From NCBI GenBank assembly GCA_009760855.2, contig WPIO01000010.1:1825001-1889000 (forward strand): a DNA stretch of 64,000 nt. Reading direction: 5' to 3'. A program made the translations under genes and the position numbers. The notes beneath the pieces are model-generated. The model had not been told where the DNA came from and ran no database searches. It was given only the letters and a program-made list of their open reading frames with translations. The DNA comes from Cristatella mucedo (taxonomy: Eukaryota; Bryozoa; Phylactolaemata; Cristatellidae). Shown one piece after another: positions 50,801-62,589 of this stretch. Each line of letters starts with the position of its first letter. Position 1 is the stretch's first letter.

Positions 50801-51423
50801 TGCTACTTACTGTTGCGAGGCTAGCTGCTCTCGAGTGGGCTGCAGGCCGACTAAAGGCATGGGATTTCCATGACGAGAAGTCTTTAAGGTAATCGCCACT
50901 GACCTGCCACGACGCTAATACTAATTAGTATAGTTCCTATTCGGGTACCGGGTATTATAGGTGGCAGCAGCAGCCCTGGCTTAGCTTCAGAACCTGACTT
51001 AGATGCACCTCTTCCCTAAATGCAAATTGACTGAGTAGCTGTAGGTAGAACTTAATCAGCTGCACGGGCATACACCGATGGGTATTTGCAGCGAACGTAG
51101 GAACGCTGATTCGTTCAAACAGAATTGGCTTGCATTTGCAAGAATCGTGTGTGAACGCGAACGATGAGATTACCCAGTACTAAAGCAGCTAGTTAACCGA
51201 TACCTCTTTCACTGCTAGCATAGAACTGTGCACCCATCACAACGCAGATCACACATTAATTGTGACTGACATGAATACAAAAGCCATTTCCAGCACGATT
51301 CGAGCTAGTAGCAGAAACGCCAGTGCACGAAATGACGGAAACGAGCACTATAAAGGACTAATACGTCGGGCTGGAATGCCGGGCTTTCCATGAAACGTCA
51401 GAGCCAAATAGCAACACCTTGGC

Positions 51424-51690
51424 AAAATAAATAGACGACTAGGATAGAACCTTGTCCTCACTGCCTACACTCTGCAATGCAGACAGGCAATTCTCCAAGC
51501 AGAGCTAAGCTGGGCAAGGTAGTCGGACGACGGCGATAAGGAAATGCACCGGGCACATATTGTCAGTGAAAGCAGATACTGATCAGCAGCCGGCATAAAG
51601 CTACCGGTGACAGTGCCCGTGACGATTGGCAGTGGATCGATCGGAATGCGGTTCAAACTTCCGATGGGAAAATGGTCGAACCATTTCCGG
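51424..51690. repeat. Direct repeat, second copy, with a partial third at 51690-51765
   Basis: It aligns to 50511-50800 at a spacing of about 910 bp. A third partial unit (GATCACCAGCCTGGATAAAG then CTGCCCACGACCGTGCCGGC) follows directly, so the family has expanded locally. Confidence 0.65.
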
Positions 51691-51765
51691 AGAACTGATC
51701 ACCAGCCTGGATAAAGCTGCCCACGACCGTGCCGGCAGCGATCGATGCGCTGCTCGATGGCGAGC

Positions 51766-53400
51766 CGGCGCTTTTTAGACCTCCTTCAAGGATATTCTTA
51801 GAACGTGAGCAATTCCTTGTACATACTTGAGCACCGGGCGGCCGTACTGTACAAGCTGAGGGCGGGCCAGTTTTGCTGAAACAGCATCTTTGCAGTGCAT
51901 TTGGCTATGCTAATCCCTTCAGCCAACTTTCCTAATAATGTCCATAGATCTGTAAAAAAAAAATCTTTTTGTAAGCAGAGGCGGCTCCTTTTGACGAGTT
52001 TCCTACGTCTGCGACGCGGCAGAGAGCTGCTACCTGTTCGAAGGAAGCCAGTATTTTCCTTTTTTCGATCACCCTTCGACTCTCTTGTCCACCGCGACGC
52101 ACTTGTAGTCCCATTCGGTCTCGAGTTGGTTTTAGCGTATCTTCCTATTGATACACGCACTATAGAACAATATTCGAATGCTTGAGCTGCAATTACTCGT
52201 CAGTCGAATTCGTAAAATTATTGCGAGCCTGACAGCCGACATCCGCATTAAATGGTCTTTGGAGCGAGCGCGGTGGATCTAGGTCGCCTACCGATGATGT
52301 GCTGCCATCTTGAAAAATTCGCACCCAAATTTACCAGGTACTTTATGCAAGTATTTTCCTTCTTCTTAGGGACGCATTTAAAAGGCAGACTCGAAGTCAT
52401 CCGCGATTGACTGCAGTTTGAAAAGTTAGCTTTCAGTCAAAGCGCGGAATCATGGGAACATTCGCCTGCGTTGGACGACTAGGGCGATAGACATCCGAGC
52501 TCTGACGATACTAAGTGATCGCTGCGAAATATTGACACTGCAATTTTAATCAGCCTTACGTGTTTTGATTCTCTCTGTAAAAAATAACAGTACTATTGAC
52601 AAGGATTCAGTGGCGGAGCCTCTTTGGCCCCTCCCCCCCGACCGTCACCAACGACGAAATTATGTCCTGCTTCCGCTCGTTGAGCAACCACCTAGTTCGA
52701 GTCGAATAAACGCTATAATGCGAGTCGAATAAACGCTATAATTGTGAGATGTAGTCAAATAAACACTATATTTTTTTATCACTTGCGAGTCTTGCTCCCG
52801 ACATGGAAATCTTGCTGGCTTTGCCCAGCAGGTAAAATTCCGGATAATGGCACAGCCGCCGCACGGATAGCATCCCTTTCTGGCGAGAAGTCGGAGCACG
52901 TTTGAACTCGGTCCGAACTAAATAGCGTGCAAATAAATATAATTAATTTGCGTAGAGCATTGAGAGATTGGTTCGATTTAAGCCTCGGAAGCCTCGCGTT
53001 AAATTTAAGTACTGCAAGCCTCGATCGAGGCGTTGAACGAGATTTGCTTCAGCATATTAAAAGGGTTTGTCAAAAATTTTACGACGCGTCAAAAAAGAAT
53101 TGCCTTTCGCGCCGATCATAGTATCCTAGCAGCTGTAAACGTACTATCGCCCTTCAAAAATTAAAAATTACTTGAGTCTGGGTGACACCGCGTACGTGGG
53201 ACCTGGCTGCTCGCTCAAGCAGCCTCTATTTCTGTCTACAAACAAAGAGTTACCTCCCCTACGAAAAGTACTTCATATCTAGTCACCGAAGGCACGAAGC
53301 CTGACGAGCCACCACATACGCTGCGTTCATGTTGCGTATTCAGTAGTTTTGTTCTTTAATTCTTTGCCGCCTGGCGGCAGCCCTTCTATGGAGCTTCCAC
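51766..53400. other. Intergenic, no recognised gene
   Basis: Two opposed frames of about 100-120 codons at 51798-52185 overlap antisense and show no family motif. The only repeat structure is a three-copy short tandem at about 52690-52770. Confidence 0.35.
52690..52772. repeat. Three-copy short tandem repeat (~25 bp)
   Basis: CGAGTCGAATAAACGCTATAAT occurs twice back to back, followed by a diverged third unit (GTAGTCAAATAAACACTATA). Confidence 0.8.
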
Positions 53401-53404
53401 GGCC

Positions 53405-53505
53405 GCCTCGCCCCTAGGTAAGGTGCGCCTTACGGGGGTCACAGGTGCTCACGCTTCCACTACGACAACCCAGGTCGTGGGTTTGAGTCGTGCAGCAGAC
53501 AATCC
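53405..53505 (+). mobile_element. tRNA-like SINE head
   Basis: GTCGTGGGTTTGAGTCGTGC is a B-box-like element in a context similar to 20080-20200. It runs directly into TC/TA microsatellites. Confidence 0.35.
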
Positions 53506-53544
53506 TTTTTCCTTCCGCAAGCGGGGAGATAGTCGCTTAAGCTC

Positions 53545-53546
53545 GA

Positions 53547-53624
<78 letters not shown>

Positions 53625-53631
53625 ATATATA

Positions 53632-53692
<61 letters not shown>

Positions 53693-53700
53693 GTGTGTGT
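53545..53700. repeat. Compound microsatellite (TC)n(TA)n(TG)n
   Basis: A TC run is followed by TA (to about 53646) and TG (to about 53692), ending in TTGTGTGTGTATGATAACTG. Confidence 0.95.
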
Positions 53701-53725
53701 ATGATAACTGATCCAAGTGATCCTC

Positions 53726-53861
<136 letters not shown>

Positions 53862-53937
53862 ATCAGTTGGATCAGTTGACCTGCACTTTTTCACCCGGGA
53901 GGATTGCCAACGACTCTAAGGGGGCGGGGCTAAATAT

Positions 53938-54102
<165 letters not shown>

Positions 54103-54116
54103 CAATTAGAAATATG

Positions 54117-54250
54117 ATAACTAATTCGTCTATCACCCTAAGAGAACGTAATAATATCTATGCAGGTGCTTCACATTCGCCGCAGGGTTCGAGCCCACGA
54201 CCTTGGTATTTAAAGACAAGCACCTTTACTCACGGGCCAATCCATGGCGA
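54117..54250 (-). mobile_element. SINE with tRNA head and L2-like tail
   Basis: In reverse complement this has the same organisation as 11925-12075. The tail (CACCCTAAGAGAACGTAATA on +) and head (GGGTTCGAGCCCACGACCTT) lie about 60 bp apart. Confidence 0.55.
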
Positions 54251-54539
54251 TATTGCTTATTTTCCCGACTGTGATTCCTTGAAGCCAGGAATGATGCTGT
54301 TTCTGAATGCTAGCATTCTCAGAAGAATTAGTACGCCAAGCATCGTTAGATTATCCGCATTTAGCAGCCGGCTTATTATCTCCAGTCTTATTTTTTAAGA
54401 AGAAATATTATCTATCGATTCCCGAACTGTGTGTGTGTGGGGGGAGGCGGTGAGTTCTAGTATTCTTGGATCCCACCCCTTTAGGCTGACTTGGAGCTGC
54501 AGCTCTGCCTAGAGGCGGAGCAGTAAATAAATGTAGTAA

Positions 54540-55140
54540 ATGCTTTTCTAGCTTAATCCTTCCGAGCGAACTGTCCCCTGCCGACCGAGAACGGACCGAG
54601 CGAGCGAGCGAGCGAGCGAAGTGTCGCACTGCAGCGCGGCGCCGCCTCGCTAGCATCTCCGTCATCATCGTTCCCTCGATTCTTTTAAGCAGAAATAGCA
54701 GCAGCCGATTTCCGATTTCTGGCTCCACCGATCGCCCGGCATCCGATTCTGCGCGCCTAGACTTCGATTCTGCGCGCTCATGCGATTGGCCGTTCAGTTC
54801 TGCAACGGCTGAGTGTGTGCGCCTCGTTTCGAGAAACCGCATGCATTCGCGCGCCGAAGCAGCGCCCTCTCAGAAAGCCTCTGCAAACGCCATTCGAGCA
54901 AGAGAGACCGGCGAGACTCTATTCGAAGAGCCCGTAGCGGCGCACCGCAGGCTACCACCAGCATGGCGGCGCGCAGCTAATGTCGCTGCGTCGAAAATGA
55001 AGCAGGAGAAGCGGCGCGCGCAAGCCGCGCAAGCCCCCTCTGGGCTCTGCCATCCCTCTTATAAAAAATGGCTGGCTCCCATTTCAGGACAGCCTGAAGC
55101 TCTGCGACGACGGCGGGCCCAAAGGGAGCCTCATTAGGGA
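54540..55140. promoter_or_regulatory. CpG-rich island, possible promoter
   Basis: About 600 bp of locally GC- and CpG-rich sequence (CGAGCGAGCGAGCGAGCGAA near 54598, GCAGCGCGGCGCCGCCTCGC near 54634, many CGCGC words to 55030) stands out from the AT-rich surroundings. Open frames run on both strands (144 codons on - at 54842-54408; 106 codons on + at 54817-55137). Neither has a recognised domain. The + frame contains a GT-poor Ala/Arg-rich sequence that could be a first exon. Confidence 0.3.
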
Positions 55141-55404
55141 GCATTTCAGCAAAGGGGACGGACCTGACATGTCTACCATTTATGTTGGGGGCCGCCCTCT
55201 TTTCTTCAGAACCCTCCCCCCGAAAGCCCTTGCAGTGTAAAGTATCGAATCGAAAGGTATATCGGTATACAAATTTACCAATACTGAGTTCACGAGACAA
55301 ATTTACTATTATTATTAACGTCGCACCCAGGATCGTCTTCTTCCACTACTTGTTGTAGTGATCTCCTGATGTAAAATTTAATATAAAATCCGGGATTAAC
55401 ATTT

Positions 55405-55957
55405 TTATTTACCATACCTTTTTTTGAATCTACCATACTTGCCAATCAAGTCAAACTCAAAATCATAACACCTCTCATTCTCAAGCAGATACATATAACG
55501 CGGGCACCTCAACGGCTCAATGTCTGCTTTTGTGTTTTTGTCGTTATCCTTGCATTTCCTACTGCAACCTGTAACCTTCAGGCGCATCTTCGCAGTTCAA
55601 TCCTGGCATCATTATTTCAAATTCTGAGTAAATGCACTCATTCAATCCTAGCACATGTAAACCCAGCAGACACCATGCTCGATAATGTTTAGGTATTACT
55701 CCATCTTGTATTTGCCTGCTCCATGAACCTTTAATCTCTACTAAAGTGTGCTCTTCAATTATTCCATCAGGTGAATATCTGTAAACCCAATCACGACTAA
55801 AGCAATCATTTGCGTTTTCAAGCTTAGTACTAAATTTCATTTCCAAGAACTTAGCAGCAATTGGTTCAAACACTTTACCAAATAGCATCGGCGTACATAA
55901 TTCTTTTGTAGAATAGCTGTTTGCTATGTATTCTTTTAGCTTTCGATTTGCTATCAC
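55405..55957 (-). pseudogene. YqaJ/lambda-exonuclease-type PD-(D/E)XK nuclease
   Basis: The 132-codon frame 55957-55559 has FGKVFEPIAAKFLE (the early Gly/Glu motif), then YSPDGIIEEHTLVEIKGSW. In this stretch PDG and EIK form the PD-(D/E)XK catalytic core. YqaJ-like nucleases process DNA ends for recombination and replication in many DNA viruses. The C-terminal part continues in another frame (55587-55405, rich in Lys/Arg/Tyr), so there is a frame break near 55565. No upstream start beyond 55957 was found because a stop lies close by, and the N-terminus may be lost. Confidence 0.6.
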
Positions 55958-56153
55958 ATCAGTATCAAAATCGCTCTAATCACCATATACAATGCCCGAA
56001 CCAAGAATAAGATAAACCTCTGATCCCCCGATGTTCAAAATCATCGCTTTCTTCCCTTCCTCCAAACCTTGAACAAAATCAAGCGTTTCCGTCGTTTATC
56101 ATATACAAATTCCATTCAGTATCAATATTGTCATAAATAAATGATCCTTTCAT

Positions 56154-57670
56154 TCAAGTAAACTGGCTTCCATAGCCATTAGAAGTAAAATGTGCAGTGT
56201 TATCGCAGATCTTCAAGTAACGAACAATAACAGATGTGCCAGCAGGAATTAATCCATTGAACTCGATAGTAACATCAAGCCTAGTAGTATTCTTGAGTAG
56301 CTGGTCATTGTATTGTAAGCCAACAACACGAATCAAATACATTGCTAACCATTCACGATAGCTAACTCCAACGGGCTCAGTAACTTCATTCAGTCCTAGG
56401 AATTGTTTTCTGAATCGAGTTAAATCAAGGTATTCCGTTGAGCATTTTTCGTCTTTGGGATAACTACGTCTACCTAAAGTAGGATATTGAGTAGAATCAG
56501 TGGCCATTACAACAACGTTCTTAATGTTTCCGTGATTGTGATTACTTGGACTTTGTGTGTAGTCATTGTATTTGTTAAAGTTTTATGCCGCAACGATTAG
56601 CCATCTAACTTTTTCAATTGTGTTCTGGACTGATGGGATCTTTTTGAATTTCAAACCCTGGTTCAAAATCGACTGATAGGGTCTTTGTGAATTTAAATCC
56701 TGGCTCAAATTAGTGTTACGTTTTCATGTCGTCTGAATCCGTAACTCAGCTTAGGTTTCCTGCCGCGCTCACTTGAGATTTCTGCTAAGCCCCTTTCAAT
56801 GCTAAGAGCAGGAGTAACACGTGGGCCTCATTTTCGACATGGCAATATTGAAACAGGTCCAAACTCCATCACCATGCACACTACAGCTGCTCCCCTTGTA
56901 GCAATCGTATTACCGGCAAGTATTAGCAGCAAGTCCTGTTGCTCCAGTCATTACAGCATCATAGTCTGCTCCTCCTATGCAAGTAAGTTCAAGACTAACT
57001 GATAGAATGTTTTATAGTATTCCGTTCTTATCAGCACAGAAACCTGAGTCTGGAAAGAGGCAGCGATATACTATAAGTTCCACAGTTGTCCGCAAGACTG
57101 CTAGTAAGGCATCTATGGTAAAAAAAACCATTATTCAAAGTAATTGCTCCAGATGCGTTAGGACAACTAATATTTCCAAGGCCTGTAAACACATCATCCA
57201 TTGTGCACAATGCCTCGTCCTTTTTGCATCCAGTTGCAGTTGCAGTTTCTGTCATATTGTAGTCATTTGGGTAGGTTAGCATGCCCATTATGGTTGAAAC
57301 CGTCCCAGGACTATATAGCAAGGATACAATTTCAATCTCTTCGGCGCCAAGTTTAACTTTCATTGAGCTAAACATCCAAGCACCAGAGTTATTAACAAGG
57401 CTACTGCGATTGCTGTTAGGTGCCGCGCATGCACCATTTGCTGTAGTTTGAACTAGAATTTGTGCCTATCACCAAATAGGAATCTCACAATACATAAAAC
57501 AAGCTTTGTTCTCTTGGAACATTCCGTGTTATTAACTTTAGAGTAACAAGCATGTCTGTTTCGGCTCCATTAGTTTGATAGAACTCACGATACTGGTAGT
57601 TCCTGATAGGATATCTTGGCAGAGTTGGGTCACTGAGTTCCAAAATTGAGTCAATCGGAGCACTAGCCAT
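56154..57670 (-). pseudogene. Double-jelly-roll major capsid protein, frameshifted
   Basis: Three fragments lie in order on the - strand. N-terminal: 57670-57485 (LELSDPTLPRYPIRNYQYRE). Middle: 57375-57031 (FSSMKVKLGAEEIEIVSLLY then GTVSTIMGMLTYP). C-terminal: 56507-56154 (YREWLAMYLIRVVG then LDVTIEFNGLIPAGTSVIVR). The middle fragment has the FSxxxxxLGxxEIExVxxPGxxSTMxGLLxYP pattern of the double-jelly-roll-like family found in polinton-like viruses. The overall span of about 505 codons fits one capsid protein. Frames change between the fragments, so this copy cannot make a full product. The assignment is by pattern memory, not by search. Confidence 0.55.
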
Positions 57671-57725
57671 ACTTCTCTATACATAGAAAAAAAATATTTT
57701 CTGCTTTGCATGTACTCGCTGGCAC

Positions 57726-58293
57726 TTAGTTTTTCATTGCCCCTCCGTAGCCATCAGACCTTTCTCTAGCTTTGGATGCAAGTACAAACATTGGTTCTTT
57801 AACTGATTTCTCTTTAATTACTTTCTCGATTTCTTTGTACGCTTTAGGGTAATTCTCTGTCAGTGTTTCTGAGTAATGTTCTGCTTCTTCTGCTAATTTC
57901 GTCTTCCTCTTCCTTTTTGGCTTGATTTTCTCAAGCACGTTTGATTTTAAGGTTCATCACCTTCATCCTGTGGTCACAGTCTTCTTCTTTCTTACGCTTC
58001 TCCAGTTCATAATCAAGTTCTTTTTTCTTTTCTCTTCTTCTAGTTTGTTATCAAGCTCTCGTCGTTTCAAGGCTTCACTCTTGGTCAACATTTTCTTTCT
58101 TTGTTTGCAGCTCAATCAGTTTACGTGCTTGATGCATCTCAATGCCTTTGTTGGCGATGTTTACACCAAAATTAATCATTCCAGAGATTACTGGAGCAAC
58201 TTTGCCAATCCCATCAATTACACTATCAAGAACATCTGAGCCGTACTTGCCTCCTCTAATCTTACTATGCTCAACTCTGGCATAACTTCCCAT
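57726..58293 (-). pseudogene. Small probable virion gene: hydrophobic segment plus coiled coil, broken
   Basis: The frame 58293-58075 starts MGSYARVEHSKIRGGK and has a Gly/Ile/Val-rich stretch (IDGIGKVAPVISGMINFGVN), then a helical Gln/Lys region. A Glu/Lys/Arg-rich helix continues in other frames. The frame 57938-57726 is basic at its start (KIKPKRKRKTK). Together they span about 190 codons upstream of the capsid gene. Such short proteins are common next to capsid genes in this group. The function is unknown. Confidence 0.35.
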
Positions 58294-58309
58294 TCTTCTA
58301 TACTATCTG

Positions 58310-58991
58310 GAAATTTCTATTGTCGCCATTACATCAGATACAACATTAACGCCCTTACCATTTTGGTCTGTTAGGCTAATACTGAAAGTAATTATCGCTT
58401 CTATATCTCCTCTCGTTGGCAGAAACATAGCGTTTGGCAAATGGATGTCAACTGTATCACCAGGATTTATATCTGCTATCTAAATGATGTGCAACGGACC
58501 ACACTGTTTAAGGAATCCTGTTTGATATTCGACGTATTCATCTCAGGATTAACTAAGTCGCAATCAAGGCTAATCCATTCCACTCCCTTGTCATCAGGCA
58601 AACTCATTTTGTCCCGTGCTTTGTAAGCACCAAAGAAGTAAATAGCCTTTTCAATCGCTTCATGAGGTGTTCCTCCCACCATTGCAGGATCAAACAAACC
58701 TTGTTCATTAGAATTAAAGCCGAGCGTGTCACCAATTGAAGAAGATACTCCAGAAGCATTACTTTCTAACAAAACAACGTAATCTCCGACTACTTGCATT
58801 ACGATTTTATCACTTGTGTCAACAGAAAACCTAATTTCAGTGTCACTTTCTTGACTCGGCTCGTACAAGTCTGTGCTTCTGCTTTGTGCATGTGGCAAAA
58901 GCTTAAACAAGGCGTTCATTGTATTTGTTATTTTCGTTGAATCGTAGTAACCAGCAAGAACTTTAATTGAAACTAATGATGGGTCAGTCAT
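58310..58991 (-). pseudogene. Hypothetical viral structural protein
   Basis: A 171-codon open frame (58991-58476) starts MTDPSLVSIKVLAGYYDSTK. It is followed in another frame by a beta-rich stretch (INPGDTVDIHLPNAM, then a repeated I-T/S pattern) ending near 58310. The composition suggests a beta-sandwich protein, and its position next to the capsid gene suggests a virion role. I do not recognise the family. One frame shift lies near 58490. Confidence 0.35.
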
Positions 58992-59003
58992 AGACCTTTT
59001 GTA

Positions 59004-60000
59004 CTACAGTGTGTCATTCGTACCTCGAACCACTTTCGATATTACTTTGTTAGTGTACACACACTCAACTCTTCTAAGCCCCACTTTGTTAAATCCCTTC
59101 TCCTTAAGGATTATTGGAGGACTTAATGATTTTGAAACGGAACCAGCTGTTCCAGTCAGCCCTAATGACATTCTTATAATATACTTCAACAATTTCTATA
59201 ATAACTGTAAATTTCTGCGAAACAAAGTCTACATTTTTTTATCTTGGTTTGCAACAGTAATAACTATATCAGAAACTGTTTCACCAATTAAATCACAATA
59301 ATCAATAGTATTTGGCTCATATACCATTTGTTCCCAAGGATATAAACTGTATGCAAAACTTCTATTTACCTGTGATTCTTCTCCGTTTATGTAACTTGAA
59401 CCACTTGCAACCAAGTTACAATTCACAATAATTAAATTCACATCAGAAACAACTACTTCACTTTCAGAGACAACCTTTGTGTTTGGCAAACTTGTTACTT
59501 GATCAGTAATACTCGGATATATTGTTGCAAAACTAGGATCTGTTGTGTAAGCAGAACCAGTAAAACCAAGAATACTAGAACGCTAGACTTTTTTGCAAGA
59601 AACGTCCAACCAACGGGCATCTTAATCCACGAATTATAAGTTGCAGTATCAACCAACTTCTAGTTCAAATGTGTCTGTAGTTGCTCAAGACCGAGTTATC
59701 GAATTATCTATTGTGTCAGCAATTCCAATGTTTACATTACCTGAGACAGCAGAATAAATTCCGGGTCTCCTCGTCACTGTTTGCTCGGAACCACCTGAAA
59801 CTCTGAAAACAAAATTTTTACTTGAATCTATGTTCTTAATGAAATCAGTTCCCACGAACGTTTTGAAACAGATCGAAAATTTCTTGCTCCTAATCATCAA
59901 TTCGATTATTCGAAAAAAAATATTTCGGATCATCTATTCGGATTCGAACAGGTTTTGTTGTTCCAGAAATCTTAAGCACATATCCTTCTGGCTTTGATTG
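59004..60000 (-). pseudogene. Candidate minor capsid (penton-type) protein, fragmented
   Basis: Open pieces at 59933-59685, about 59580-59229 and 59192-59004 follow one another. The middle piece (LIIVNCNLVASGSSYINGEE, then SLYPWEQMVYEP and DIVITVAN) resembles the end of minor-capsid-like proteins of polinton-like elements. The first piece has FVFRVSGGSEQTVTRRPGIY. The match is weak and from memory. At least two frame breaks are needed to connect the pieces. Confidence 0.3.
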
Positions 60001-60093
60001 AGACGCTCTTCCAATTGCCTCAAGATTCTTTAACATCTCCTGAGAAATATTGACAAAAGTTTTGAAATTTCTACATACTATATATTCTATATA

Positions 60094-60450
60094 CTATGTA
60101 CTTTTAAGGTCAAACAAAAGTTTATTGATTTTGGCTATGTGACTCCTTGGTGCTTTTCTCGATTTCCCTAGGTAATCTACGACAGCTCGAATGGAACTTA
60201 TTACTACCGCGTTTCCAGCAGCTAATGCGCGAAACCACAGTTCCAATTTCTCTAGTATTTCTGCCCCATTCTTAAAAATCAAAGGAATTTCAGTTACTCC
60301 TGTTCCCACGCTAACTGGCTCTCAACGGAGCCAATTCTTCAATTCTAAGTGTTTAGGTCCTCATCTGATTATTTCTGGTAAATGCTTGTAATGCTTCTTC
60401 GTTTCTATTTCCCTCGTAATCTTTTACTAGTTGCTTAACACCAGCTGGTA
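60094..60450 (-). pseudogene. Hypothetical viral gene fragment
   Basis: The 71-codon frame 60309-60094 (LEKLELWFRALAAGNAVVIS) continues upstream in the same frame through two stops. It is helical in appearance and Lys-rich at the C-terminus. It is not recognised. Confidence 0.25.
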
Positions 60451-60460
60451 ACCTCTTTCC

Positions 60461-61027
60461 TTAAGGCAAATCTGTCAGTACGCTATAAGTTTTAACACGA
60501 GCAGTCTTTGGAGTGCCAGTACTAGGATTAATGCCCAATTGCTCAGCAATGTCCTTCTGATTAGCATCAATAGCACTTTTGGTTTTTTCATTTGGGGCGT
60601 TAGTTTTCGCAGCATTTGCAATACGGATTGCTTTTTGATATTTCTTTTCTTTAACTGCTTCAGAAACTCTGCCAACGGCTAGTGATACATCAGGTTTGGC
60701 TTTCAAGCTTTCTATTGCTTGCTTTGTATCAGTTTGCCTAACAAGAACAGGCCTAATCTTCTTTAATTTTTTGAGTGCAAAGTTACCAGAGTTGTCAGTG
60801 GCCATCTCTAGCCCACGCCGGTCCAAATGTGCTTCAGCGGTATTCCTAGCCGTAAGTTCCACTTGAAGTCTCTGCATTTCCAGATTATTCAACAATTCAG
60901 TGGAATCACGAAAGTTTTCTAAATCACGCAATCTCTTCTTATAATCTATTTCTTCTTGCACACTTCCACGATGCTTCTTTCCATGCTTTGAATAAATCTT
61001 TCTTAATAATGTATTTATCAAATACAT
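60461..61027 (-). CDS. Hypothetical 188-aa charged viral protein
   Basis: This is the longest uninterrupted frame of the element. It begins MYLINTLLRKIYSKHGKKHR, continues with a long Glu/Arg/Leu helical region (about residues 25-70), and ends in an Ala/Lys-rich domain (AVKEKKYQKAIRIANAAK). It has no membrane helix or enzyme motif. It starts 35 nt from the end of the packaging ATPase region, on the same strand. A DNA-binding or core protein would fit but is only a guess. Confidence 0.4.
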   Translation of the reverse strand: MYLINTLLRKIYSKHGKKHRGSVQEEIDYKKRLRDLENFRDSTELLNNLEMQRLQVELTARNTAEAHLDRRGLEMATDNSGNFALKKLKKIRPVLVRQTDTKQAIESLKAKPDVSLAVGRVSEAVKEKKYQKAIRIANAAKTNAPNEKTKSAIDANQKDIAEQLGINPSTGTPKTARVKTYSVLTDLP

Positions 61028-61061
61028 TATTATTATTTCTTCTGAGAATTTCCTATATCTA

Positions 61062-62080
61062 TTGTTACTAATCAGTAAAAACAGTTATTGGTTGTCGGCC
61101 TTCACTGTCTACAGACCAAAATCTGCCTTCATATTCTGTTTTGGTAAGATCAATGACACAATAACCAAACCAGTTCCTTGTGCAAGAACTAACCTAATCA
61201 CGGATTTTTTGCGATCAATGTCTCCAGTGTATGCTTCACGAATTTATTCAGTATCGGTTGCATTCTGTTTGAAGATGATTACCTTATTAATGTTGTTTCT
61301 GATTTCGCGTCTCAGTACGTTAGTGAATCCTTGCGAAAGATAAAAGATGTTTAGTCCTTTGTGTCTTCCTAGTGTAAATTTATATAGAATCTTTGTTTGG
61401 TCTGTGGTTTGTGTTTCTATGTATGCATAATTCGATCATAGAGACTGGGCTCGCCGGCACACTTCCAGTGCAGGCAGACCGGTAAGTGCCCTAAACTAAC
61501 CCAGTGTCAAACAGCTGGTGGCTGTGGCCTAGGGGCAGGCCGGTGGTCAGCTGTGGTCTGACGGCTGTGGTTTATCCACAGGCCGGCTTTGACCTACCGC
61601 CAACTCACGGGATAAGTTGTGGTTGGGAGGGAGTGAGAGAGGAGGGATCGCCAACCTGGGAGAGAGGGGTCGAATGGTAGGCCAACCTGGGAGAGGGGTC
61701 GAATGGTAGAAGGGGCCGAAGGGAACCGTGAGCCCAAGTGTGTGGTAATAAATTGTTGGTGTTGGGCATCGACTGGCTCTCTGCTGTGCGAATCAAACTA
61801 CATGGTCTTCAGTCCTTAGATCATCAACTACATTCTGTCAGTTCTTTTATGAATCTACTTCTGTCATCTATTCGATTCTATCAATCCAAACATAAGCCCT
61901 CTTTGCAGTTTGGTCTGTCATAGGCATTAGACCACTGAACAACTTCTGATCAAGACTAGAAGCAATCACTATACAATTATCATAATTTAGCATGCCACAG
62001 AAGATCCAATTCACAGCCAAATGTGATTTACCAGGTCCACTTGGGCCTAGTACTAAAGCACGAATAGGCACTTTCAGCAA
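61062..62080 (-). pseudogene. Packaging ATPase (FtsK/HerA, A32-like), split by a solo LTR
   Basis: The N-terminal part (62080-61868) carries the Walker A loop GPSGPGKS followed by LAVNWIF. An acidic Walker B-like VVDD is encoded near 61830 in a shifted frame. Beyond the LTR, near 61370-61250, come GRHKGLNIFYLSQ and RREIRNNINKVIIFKQ, the conserved sensor/arginine region of viral genome-packaging ATPases. The C-terminal stretch runs to about 61062 with a stop near 61240. These ATPases pump viral DNA into capsids. The frame on the two sides of the LTR is the same, so the insertion hit an otherwise readable segment. Confidence 0.65.
61403..61802 (+). mobile_element. Solo LTR, 400 bp, with 5-bp target-site duplication
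   Basis: The element begins TGTGGTTTGTG and ends AATCAAACTACA (TG...CA). It is flanked by identical TGGTC at 61398-61402 and 61803-61807. AATAAA at 61747 lies about 50 bp before the 3' end, as expected for a U3-R-U5 LTR. An internal imperfect tandem repeat (CCAACCTGGGAGAG plus GGGTCGAATGGTAG) is near 61650-61710. A 5-bp duplication fits Ty3/gypsy or BEL types. No internal retrotransposon genes remain. Confidence 0.75.
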
Positions 62081-62109
62081 AGGTTCTTTATGACCTGTTA
62101 CCGAATCTT

Positions 62110-62585
62110 ACCCAAAATCAAATGCTTTATCTTTTAGCGACATTATAAATAGAAATGGAAGGAAACATTTGCCGCTTGAAGTGTAAAAAGCACTCGGACA
62201 ATCTCGATGAATAGTACAGTGAAATCCAAGGGCCAAAAGGTCCTATGCAACGTATCGCCGTCTGTTACTCCACAAAGTCATAAAGACCACGTGGGTGCTA
62301 CGAAGGAGAGCTTCGTATAGCGCACTCCCAGCCTAAGCGGCTGGACCTAAGGACCTGAGGGCGCGAACAGGCTGAAGCTAATGCAGCAGTTCGGCTAGGA
62401 ACGAAGAAGCCAAGCCGTGGCAGGCCTTGTGGGTCAGCGTCCTAGGGGTATTGTGAAAGCAATCCGTATGATCTGTGAACACAAAAGGTCAAGTTCGTTC
62501 CACTGCGACATTCTGCCAAAATGGGTTCCGATTTTCTAACTCATGGCAGACCCAGAGGACAAGGGGTATTGACGCACGGCAAACC
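62110..62585. other. Unassigned stretch between ATPase and LINE
   Basis: It begins with sequence continuing upstream of the ATPase start. It then has a GC-richer segment with a small hairpin (TACGAAGGAGAGCTTCGTA near 62309) and CAAGCCGTGGCAGGCCTTGT near 62413. No gene was recognised. It may be a further insertion. Confidence 0.3.
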
Positions 62586-62589
62586 TAGA

